Origin: an uncultured Eubacteriales bacterium
GTDB lineage: Bacteria > Bacillota > Clostridia > Peptostreptococcales > Anaerovoracaceae
Direction of reading: 5' to 3'
Length of the DNA: 11,460 nt
NCBI GenBank assembly: GCA_902797405.1
Contig: CADBSP010000092.1
Location: 1 to 11,460 of the forward strand
This document shows positions 5,916 through 11,460 of this stretch, in pieces; the first letter of the stretch is position 1; every line of letters starts with the position of its first letter. The translations under genes were made by a program, and so were the position numbers. The notes beneath the pieces are model-generated. The model was not told the DNA's origin and ran no database searches. It saw only the letters and a program-made list of their open reading frames with translations.

Positions 5916-5941
5916 GGACGGCCCACTTAGGTGGACCGTCC
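5916..5941 (-). terminator. Strong GC-rich hairpin between the lipoprotein gene and hslO
   Basis: On the minus strand GGACGG-T-CCAC (5941-5931) pairs fully with GTGG-G-CCGTCC (5926-5916) through 11 bp, one of them G-U, around a CTAA loop. The following bases (CTTGTTGAATGG) are only mildly T-rich, so termination may be leaky and could let the upstream transcript reach hslO. Read on the plus strand the stem has one mismatch but is followed within 20 bases by a T7 run, with no gene upstream to terminate on that strand. A 14-bp AT palindrome (5945-5958) lies beside it. Confidence 0.55.
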
Positions 5942-5970
5942 GGTAAGTTTTAAAACTTTTTTTGATTCAA

Positions 5971-6738
5971 TTATTTGACCGCTGTAATATGTGGGTTAAC
6001 TCCTTCATACCAATAAAGGAAACCTTCCAAATCAACGGTATCACCTACGTTGAAGCCCTCTACGGCTTTATAAACATCGGTGTCCTTTCCGCAGAGATAG
6101 GACTCTACAGTGAATGTATATGTTTGCCCATCCTTGGATACATCGAAGTAAAGGTCGTCGCCCTGGGAACCGGAACCATCCCAGCTGTAAAGGAATGCTA
6201 CTTCGTTTCCGTCAGCGTCCTTCTTTGGTTCGATAGTCATTCCTGTGAATGATACCTTCTTATTCTGATGGTCAATCAGTTCTTCCTTGGCAAGAAGCGC
6301 TGTTACATCTTCAGGTTCAGCAATCCAATTGCCTTCCAGAATTTCAAATGTCGCATCAACGATTTCAACTTCTCCGGACCATTCGGACTTATGTCCTGTA
6401 ACTTTGATCTTCTGGCCTTCTACCAGCTTATCGTAGTCTTCCTGTGAACAAGCCATATTGTAGAGGAAGTATGCACCGTCAGCATCCTGTGTATAAACAG
6501 TAGCCTTGTCTTCCCACCAGGATTGCTTGGCCTGAACGAATGTCTCTACAGTAACTTCTGTATCCAAAGCTGCCGCAGCATAATCAGCATAGGACATTAC
6601 GCCTTCACCCTTTGTCTGGACATCAGCATCGCCACCAGCAGTTCCGCCATTTTCAGCCTTCTTTCCGCATGCTGTCATTGCGAATACCAACATGATTGCC
6701 ATAACAACTACCAAAACTCTTCTTACATTACTTCTCAT
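5971..6738 (-). CDS. Lipoprotein of unknown function with two OB-fold-like domains
   Basis: The 255-residue protein starts with a type II signal peptide ending in the lipobox MTAC (Cys24), so it should be anchored outside the membrane. After a short Gly/Asp-rich linker, two beta-rich segments of similar design follow: residues about 57-135 (VTVETFVQAK...KLVEGQKIKVTGHKSEW) and about 160-253 (KKVSFTGMTI...FNVGDTVDLEGFLYWYEG). The pattern of strand, acidic turn, then 'G-x-x-V-x-V-x-G' resembles OB-fold lipoproteins of gut Clostridia. This is pattern reading, not a search. The start at 6738 has GAGGAGAA about 6 bases upstream. It is a single-gene unit with its own promoter and a following hairpin. 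Function and ligand are unknown. Confidence 0.85.
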   Translation of the reverse strand: MRSNVRRVLVVVMAIMLVFAMTACGKKAENGGTAGGDADVQTKGEGVMSYADYAAAALDTEVTVETFVQAKQSWWEDKATVYTQDADGAYFLYNMACSQEDYDKLVEGQKIKVTGHKSEWSGEVEIVDATFEILEGNWIAEPEDVTALLAKEELIDHQNKKVSFTGMTIEPKKDADGNEVAFLYSWDGSGSQGDDLYFDVSKDGQTYTFTVESYLCGKDTDVYKAVEGFNVGDTVDLEGFLYWYEGVNPHITAVK

Positions 6739-6768
6739 TTTCTTTCTCCTCGGTCATTGACCATTTCT

Positions 6769-6800
6769 GCGAATCGAACACCCTCTTCGTTCAGACTCGC
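6769..6800 (-). promoter_or_regulatory. Stable hairpin in the lipoprotein mRNA leader
   Basis: On the minus strand GCGAGTC-T-GAAC (6800-6789) pairs with GTTC-GATTCGC (6779-6769), 11 bp with one bulged T and one G-U pair. The 9-nt loop GAAGAGGGT contains a Shine-Dalgarno-like GAGGG. It starts about 10 nt from the predicted 5' end. An 11-bp inverted repeat GGTCAATGACC (6762-6752) follows just before the true ribosome binding site. No sequence complementary to that site is evident, so direct sequestration is unlikely; mRNA protection or protein binding are alternatives. Confidence 0.5.
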
Positions 6801-6815
6801 TTCACAACAACATGT

Positions 6816-6824
6816 ATTATACCA
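6816..6824 (-). promoter_or_regulatory. Extended -10 promoter of the lipoprotein gene
   Basis: TGGTATAAT on the minus strand is a perfect extended -10 element (TGn followed by TATAAT). No good -35 box is present 16-18 bases upstream, which is usual for this class. Transcription should start near 6809, giving a 70-nt leader. Confidence 0.7.
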
Positions 6825-6850
6825 AAAGTTTTTGAAAAATAAATGATTAT

Positions 6851-6876
6851 TTTAAAGAATTATGCTTTTCTTTAAA
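6851..6876 (-). terminator. AT-rich inverted repeat after the ABC operon, possible terminator
   Basis: TTTAAAGAA (6876-6868) and TTCTTTAAA (6859-6851) form a perfect 9-bp stem with an 8-nt loop, 15 bases past the binding-protein stop. The following sequence is AT-rich with a T run only about 10 bases on. A second hairpin overlaps the end of the gene itself (6918-6911 with 6902-6895, the last part being six T). Either or both may end the operon; both stems are AU-rich. Confidence 0.4.
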
Positions 6877-6890
6877 TTTCTTTATATTCT

Positions 6891-8540
6891 TCATAAAAAA
6901 GCCAAAAATCGCTTCTTTTTTCCAAGTGGTAAACCGTATGCTTTTTTCTTTGTTTTATCCACAATCCAATATGCTGCAATAAGCACCCATGCGATGGCCA
7001 GGCCTATCAGAAGAGCTTTTGCAGTGTTTGGTAGCGGTCCCAGGTCCTCGCTTTCGGATTTGCTCTGTTCCCCCAATTGATCCAATCTGTAGAGCGTCGA
7101 CACATCCTGGAACAACTTATCCATGTAGGCTTCATCCACCGTCTCTCCCCTTCGGACGGATTTGGTTACATTTTCAATCATCTGCCCTGATGCATCTCTC
7201 AAACTGGTGGATCCGTTAAATACCGGCGTCACAAATGTGTTTTCCGTATTGTCTATCAAAATCTTAGTCGCCTCAATCTTGGTCTGATAATGCTCCTTAT
7301 TGTCTATACCTGCATTATCCAAGTATTCCAGGTATGCGCTGTCCTCCTGAGCTTTTGTTGTAACCGGAACATATCCTTCTGTTTTAGCATATGCAATCTG
7401 CACATCGTTTGTGAGAAGGAACTGCATGAAAAGCCATGATGCCATCACCTCACCGGGATCCCTTTTATTGAATATGCAGACAGAGGGTCCCTGAGAAATC
7501 ATCGTAGGATTTGCAGGGTCGAATTGAGGTACGGGATATGTAACCAAATCAAATTCGACTATCTTGGTTTCATGGATATCCTGCATCGGTGCATGCGACC
7601 CCATCCATGTTGCCCCCGCCGAAGAGTCTACGGCGAAAATGCATTGACCGGCATTAAGGAAATTTCCGGGATAGCTGGAGATCTTGAACGTTGAAAACGA
7701 TTTAGTCTTACCGTGTTTGGATATCTCCATCAAAAGCTCGCGAGTTGTGTCGTTGAATATTTCAATCTCGCCGTTCTCAGTCGCATAACCAGCGTTTTTC
7801 TGGCGAAGCATTTGAATCATCATATTGTCCGTGGATTTATAAATGAATGGAATCAAAACCTTCTGACCGTTTAACAAGAAATTGTCATCCGTGTCCTTCG
7901 CCATCGCCTTCTCGGAAACCTCGAATATGAAGTCCCAGGTGATTACGTCCTCGGGTAACTCGTAACCAAGCTTCTCAACCATGTCCCGGTTCACGTAACA
8001 TATTTCCGTTGAACGCATATACGGAAGTGCGTATTGGATACCGTTTATTCTGCATTCGTCCAAAAACTTTTTTACGACCTCGGTTTCATTCGGCCCGTCG
8101 AATTTCAATTCGGATCCTCCCAGACCATATTTCTCGTTATTAATAAGCTCATCCAACGGAACCACAACGTTTTGTCCCGTCATATACGTCGCAATATGAT
8201 CCGGATAAGTTATGCAAACGTTTGGAGTTGTCGCAGTTGCAATATTTGTAATTACATCGTTATATATTTTTCCGTAGTCTGTATAGAAGCGAACCTTCAC
8301 GGAAATGTTTGGATAGAGTTTTTCAAAATCCTCTATCGCCTTCTCGTATATCTTGGTTTGATTCTTATTGGTATCGTTTTTTGCCCAAAAGGTGATTTCG
8401 TAATTCTGACTTTCATCAAAGCTTTCAGGCGCGACAAACTCAGGCATGCCTCTGGAGCCGTGACAAGAGGAAGAAACGGCTGCAAGGATGAAAATCGATA
8501 TAACCAGGACAAGCACTTTTGTTCTACGTTTTCTCATCAT
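6891..8540 (-). CDS. ABC solute-binding lipoprotein with a C-terminal membrane helix
   Basis: This is an extracellular solute-binding protein of the family 1 (CUT1, sugar or glycerol-phosphate type), 549 residues. A signal peptide ends at SSSC (Cys26), a lipobox weak at -3. The domain opens with YEITFWAKNDTNKNQTKIYEKAIEDFEKLYPNI split across strand and helix, typical of UgpB/MalE-like proteins, and continues with ALPYMRST, NRDMVEKLGYELPEDVITWD and ISQGPSVCIF. Unusually, residues 509-527 (ALLIGLAIAWVLIAAYWIV) form a clear membrane helix, followed by a basic tail of about 21 residues that should lie in the cytoplasm. The ATG at 8540 overlaps the permease stop (ATGATGA), with GGAGG 9 bases upstream, implying translational coupling. 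Substrate unknown. It is last in the operon, whereas binding proteins are usually first. Confidence 0.92.
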   Translation of the reverse strand: MMRKRRTKVLVLVISIFILAAVSSSCHGSRGMPEFVAPESFDESQNYEITFWAKNDTNKNQTKIYEKAIEDFEKLYPNISVKVRFYTDYGKIYNDVITNIATATTPNVCITYPDHIATYMTGQNVVVPLDELINNEKYGLGGSELKFDGPNETEVVKKFLDECRINGIQYALPYMRSTEICYVNRDMVEKLGYELPEDVITWDFIFEVSEKAMAKDTDDNFLLNGQKVLIPFIYKSTDNMMIQMLRQKNAGYATENGEIEIFNDTTRELLMEISKHGKTKSFSTFKISSYPGNFLNAGQCIFAVDSSAGATWMGSHAPMQDIHETKIVEFDLVTYPVPQFDPANPTMISQGPSVCIFNKRDPGEVMASWLFMQFLLTNDVQIAYAKTEGYVPVTTKAQEDSAYLEYLDNAGIDNKEHYQTKIEATKILIDNTENTFVTPVFNGSTSLRDASGQMIENVTKSVRRGETVDEAYMDKLFQDVSTLYRLDQLGEQSKSESEDLGPLPNTAKALLIGLAIAWVLIAAYWIVDKTKKKAYGLPLGKKKRFLAFL

Positions 8541-9403
8541 CCCTTGGTACCTCCTCTGGATACACCGGCCATTATCTTCTTATGGAAGATGAGGAAGAGG
8601 ATGATAAGCGGAACGGAAATCACCACAACTGCAGCCATCATTGCGGGGATGTTCTCCCTGCCGAATCCGTTCTCTCGGATTTCCTGGATGCCGTTGGAAA
8701 CCAGATAATAGGCCTCTTCATCAGTGATCAGGCGCGGCCATACATAGGCGTTCCAACACTCGATGACCTTCAGGATGCAAACGGTGATTAATGTGGGTCT
8801 GCAAATGGGAATCATGACCCGTGTTAGATATTTCAAATCCGACGTACCGTCAACCTTGGCGGCTCGGTACAGTTCATCGGGAACTTGCTCAAAGTTTTCC
8901 TTTAATAAATAGATATAGAAAACGGATGTTACCGACGGGAGAATAAGACCCATAAAGGTATTCCTTAATCCCCAATCCGTAATTGTCACGAAGTTTGTTA
9001 TGATGACCAGTTCGTTTGGAATCATCATCAAAGATAAGAAGATGGTGAATACCAAGTGCTTCCCCTTGAACTCCAGCCTGGAAAGAGCAAAGGCCGCAAG
9101 TGTAATAACTATGAGCATCACGGCTGTTGTAACCACTGTGAAGATTAAAGTATTGGCAAAATACCTTCCCAGAGAAACAGTGGTGAATGCATCTATATAG
9201 TTCTGGAAGGTTGGCGATGTTGTATAGAGTTTCGGTATGTATTCGCCGTTGTACGAAGCATATGTTTTTACAGATGTAAGAAGCATCCAATAGAATGGAA
9301 AGAGCACGATAAACGCCCATATCCCCAGAAAGATATAGGTTAAGGTCTTTCTCACCTTTTGTCCGGTACGTATTCTATTGGCGTTCTTATCTAAACTATC
9401 CAT
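8537..9403 (-). CDS. CUT1 ABC importer permease, UgpE/MalG type
   Basis: The 288-residue inner-membrane permease has a cytoplasmic N-terminal segment and six predicted helices, beginning with TYIFLGIWAFIVLFPFYWMLLTS. The MalG-type MMIPNELVIITNF segment is present. The EAA coupling loop is at about 177-196 (ELYRAAKVDGTS, then the IP ending), which docks onto the ATPase. It pairs with the permease at 9512-10405. The gene is preceded by a 108-bp gap with no good ribosome binding site. The frame is open for 26 codons upstream of the ATG at 9403 but contains no ATG, GTG or TTG, so this start is the only reasonable one. It overlaps the binding-protein gene by 4 bases. Homologues in ugp and mal operons set the type; the substrate cannot be read from the sequence. 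Confidence 0.93.
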   Translation of the reverse strand: MDSLDKNANRIRTGQKVRKTLTYIFLGIWAFIVLFPFYWMLLTSVKTYASYNGEYIPKLYTTSPTFQNYIDAFTTVSLGRYFANTLIFTVVTTAVMLIVITLAAFALSRLEFKGKHLVFTIFLSLMMIPNELVIITNFVTITDWGLRNTFMGLILPSVTSVFYIYLLKENFEQVPDELYRAAKVDGTSDLKYLTRVMIPICRPTLITVCILKVIECWNAYVWPRLITDEEAYYLVSNGIQEIRENGFGRENIPAMMAAVVVISVPLIILFLIFHKKIMAGVSRGGTKG

Positions 9404-9424
9404 ATTTGAATCTCGATTTGAATC
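9404..9424 (-). repeat. 12-bp-period direct repeat before the second permease gene
   Basis: GATTCAAAT occurs twice (9424-9416 and 9412-9404), ending at the ATG of the permease gene where a ribosome binding site would be expected. The rest of the 108-bp gap (9425-9511) contains another short direct repeat, CACTGCAAG/CACTGCAA, next to a CCATGG palindrome. I see no promoter or terminator in it. Confidence 0.6.
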
Positions 9425-9511
9425 TATAGTTATCCAGTCGCTTATGTTGCAGTGCTTGCAGTGGTCACCATGGTTGCCAGCTCAGCCTTTTAACCCTAGG
9501 AATGTCGATTG

Positions 9512-10405
9512 CTACGAATAGTGTACATTCTTTCTGCTCACCAAAAGGTTTATCACAGTTATCGTTAAAACGATGGCGAATAGTATGAGCGCTGCAGCAG
9601 AAGCGTATGACGGATAGCCTCCGCTGTCTCCGTACAGCATATCGTATACGTACCCAACTATCGTATTCATTCCTGCTGCGTTTAGGTTGGTTCCAAAAAT
9701 GGCGACCTCGTCGCTATAGGCCTTAAATGCCCCAATGAATCCGGTGATTATCAAATAGAAAACCATAGGTGAAATCATAGGTAGTGTAATCTTGGTGAAT
9801 ATTCTACCGGGCGGTGTTCCGTCAACCTTGGCAGCTTTGTAATAATCCGGATTTACAGATGCAAGCGCGCTCGTCAGGATGAGAATCTTAAAAGGCAAGA
9901 CTATCCAAACTGTGTAAATGCACATGACCAAAATCTTTGCCCAATACGGTCCCTCTATAAAGTCGATGGAATTCCCGCCAAACGCGTTTATCAAAAGATT
10001 CATGAAGCCGTCGGAATATGGAGTTTTCTTAAACAATATCATGAAAACCAAACCTACCGCCAAAGTATTAGTGACGTAAGGCAGGAAGAAGATGGTCTGA
10101 AAAAGTTCTTTTAGTTTTTTGATTGAATTTAGGCCCAAAGAAATTAGAAGGGCCAAGCCCGTGGATACAGGTACAGTGATTATTACTATAATAAAAGTAT
10201 TCTTGATTGCCTGAAGAAAATATGGATCCCTCAGCACGTAGCCATAATTGTATAGACCCGTCCCATTGAAAGTCTGGGACGCGGAATTGTAACCTTCCTC
10301 AAAGGAATACACAAGCACATCAAACAGAGGGTACACCATGAATAGGCCTAGGAAGATTATTGCAGGAATTAGATAGAGCCATCCCTTCAGATTATTCTTC
10401 TTCAT
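9512..10405 (-). CDS. CUT1 ABC importer permease, UgpA/MalF type
   Basis: The 297-residue inner-membrane permease begins KGWLYLIPAIIFLGLFMVYPLFDVLVYSF, the standard first helix of this subfamily, followed by five more helices. LFQTIFFLPYVTNTLAVGL is the usual central segment. The EAA loop is at about 188-208 (YYKAAKVDGTPPGRIFTKITLP), the contact site for the ATPase. The start ATG at 10405 lies 14 bases inside the end of the ATPase gene and is preceded by GAGGAGAG with a 4-base spacer, so the two genes are tightly coupled. It should form a heterodimer with the permease at 8537-9403. Transported substrate unknown. Confidence 0.93.
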   Translation of the reverse strand: MKKNNLKGWLYLIPAIIFLGLFMVYPLFDVLVYSFEEGYNSASQTFNGTGLYNYGYVLRDPYFLQAIKNTFIIVIITVPVSTGLALLISLGLNSIKKLKELFQTIFFLPYVTNTLAVGLVFMILFKKTPYSDGFMNLLINAFGGNSIDFIEGPYWAKILVMCIYTVWIVLPFKILILTSALASVNPDYYKAAKVDGTPPGRIFTKITLPMISPMVFYLIITGFIGAFKAYSDEVAIFGTNLNAAGMNTIVGYVYDMLYGDSGGYPSYASAAALILFAIVLTITVINLLVSRKNVHYS

Positions 10406-11460
10406 GGCGCTCTCCTCTATTCAGAGTCAATTCGGATTCTTTGTCAAATAAATGCACCTTGGATGGTTTGAGCGAAAAACTGACTGTTTCCGCATATGGA
10501 TCTACGTTGGTCTCACTATCGACGATTGCACGTATTTCCTCACCGTGAAATGCAGGGTGTGAACAGACTACGCTGCTATCCCTGCCCATGACCTGAACCG
10601 CGATTCGTTTGCAGGTCAGCGGCCCATTCTCGTCGGGAATGAATCCTTCGGGACGAACTCCAACATAGACATCGCCGTCAGGAAGCGCGCCTGCGTCTAT
10701 GACCTGGCTGTCTCCGATAAACACCTTTCCTTCTTTGATGCTTCCATCAAAAACATTAATCGGCGGTGTTCCGAGGAACTTTGCCACGAAAAGGTTCTCA
10801 GGTTTGTCGTATACATCCTGGGGCCAGCCAATCTGCTGAACCTCGCCTTTGCTCATCACTACTATGAGGTCGGAGATGCTCATGGCTTCCTCCTGGTCAT
10901 GTGTGACGAAGACTGTGGTGATTCTCGTTTCTCTCTGGATTCGGCGAATCTCTTCTCTGGTTTGGAGTCTCAGCCTGGCGTCCAAATTGGAAAGGGGTTC
11001 GTCCAAAAGAAGGACTCGTGGCCTTTTCACCAAAGCGCGAGCGATTGCAACTCTCTGCTGCTGTCCTCCGGATAACTCCGATGGCTTTCTCTCCATCAGT
11101 TCATCTATCTGAACCAGTCTGGCAGCTTCCTCAGCCTTTCGGTTCATCTCCTCTTTAGACATCTTTTGGTCACCCTTTAGATTCTGAAGAGGAAAGATGA
11201 TATTATTCCTAACAGTAAGATGAGGATAAAGAGCGTAGCTTTGGAATACCATGCCGACACCTCTGCTTTCAGGCGGAAGTTCGGTTACATCATCATCTCC
11301 AAAGAAAATCTTTCCCTCCGTTGGATTCTCCAATCCGCAGATCATGTTAAGAGTGGTACTCTTTCCGCAGCCGGATGGACCAAGGAGTCCAACCAGCTTA
11401 CCGTCCGGAATTTCAAATGTGAAATCATGGACAGCGACTACTTCCTCTTTTATCTTTTTA
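10392..11460 (-). CDS. CUT1 ABC importer ATPase, UgpC/MsmK type (5' end outside window)
   Basis: The frame runs open from the window edge, giving 355 visible residues. By comparison with MalK, probably about 10-15 residues are missing. Visible numbering: Walker A GPSGCGKST at 27-35, Q-loop Gln73 in VFQSYALYPHLTV, ABC signature LSGGQ at 129-133, Walker B LLLDEP at 150-155, H-loop His187 in VFVTHDQEEA. FLGTPPINVF opens the MalK-like C-terminal OB/TOBE domain (about 230-350). A reading from the ATG at 11345 would omit Walker A and is wrong. The protein powers the importer formed with the two permeases downstream. MsmK-type ATPases are sometimes shared between sugar importers, but here the dedicated position ahead of the permeases suggests a private one. 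The ATPase-first order is unusual for ugp-type operons. Confidence 0.95.
   Translation of the reverse strand, partial: KKIKEEVVAVHDFTFEIPDGKLVGLLGPSGCGKSTTLNMICGLENPTEGKIFFGDDDVTELPPESRGVGMVFQSYALYPHLTVRNNIIFPLQNLKGDQKMSKEEMNRKAEEAARLVQIDELMERKPSELSGGQQQRVAIARALVKRPRVLLLDEPLSNLDARLRLQTREEIRRIQRETRITTVFVTHDQEEAMSISDLIVVMSKGEVQQIGWPQDVYDKPENLFVAKFLGTPPINVFDGSIKEGKVFIGDSQVIDAGALPDGDVYVGVRPEGFIPDENGPLTCKRIAVQVMGRDSSVVCSHPAFHGEEIRAIVDSETNVDPYAETVSFSLKPSKVHLFDKESELTLNRGERHEEE

Noticed and set aside
5876..5926. Longer Hsp33 start at GTG (5926)
   Set aside because: It would begin inside the GC hairpin; the family N terminus matches MSDYLIRA at 5875.
8034..8708. Plus-strand 224-residue open frame
   Set aside because: It lies antisense to the binding-protein gene, has no ribosome binding site, and its protein shows no recognisable pattern.
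9430..9478. Short frame starting ATGGTGACC in the permease gap, as a leader peptide
   Set aside because: Nine codons only, with no close ribosome binding site and no attenuator structure after it.

Overview
All genes in this window lie on the minus strand; no plus-strand gene is supported. Several traits suggest a low-to-moderate GC Gram-positive of the Clostridia, most likely Lachnospiraceae-like: strong AGGAGG-type ribosome binding sites, lipoproteins with Gram-positive-style lipoboxes, a CUT1 sugar-type ABC operon, Hsp33 with a C-x-C/C-x-x-C zinc site, and a short CstA. The family assignment is an inference from gene content and style, not a search result. The content is ordinary chromosomal housekeeping and transport; I see no phage, insertion sequence, CRISPR array, rRNA or tRNA.

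In transcription order (right to left): (1) 11460-6891 is an ABC importer operon: ATPase (5' end outside the window), two permeases and a solute-binding lipoprotein. Two of the three junctions overlap. The binding protein is unusual in having a C-terminal membrane helix as well as a lipobox. (2) 6824-5971 is a single lipoprotein gene with its own extended -10 promoter and a strong leader hairpin. (3) 5875-4931 is hslO (redox chaperone Hsp33). Its last 24 bases form the first copy of a tandem array of about 35-bp units that fills the gap to the next gene. (4) 4575-3895 is a secreted cyclophilin-type lipoprotein. A 403-bp gap follows, holding a probable terminator, a 15-bp palindrome and three degenerate 40-bp polypurine repeats. 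(5) 3491-360 is a probable operon of a small uncharacterised protein, a CstA-type carbon-starvation/pyruvate transporter that appears to start at ATT, and an MscS mechanosensitive channel, ending in a textbook terminator. (6) 177-1 holds a consensus promoter, a structured leader of about 100 nt and the first 14 codons of a secreted protein leaving the window.

Functionally the window combines nutrient import (ABC system, CstA), osmotic protection (MscS) and protein folding (Hsp33, extracytoplasmic PPIase). I do not see a clearly new multi-gene system. The observations most worth checking are the tandem array grown from the hslO 3' end, the ATT start of cstA, a 16-bp tandem duplication across the stop of the gene before cstA, the doubly anchored binding protein, and several structured leaders.
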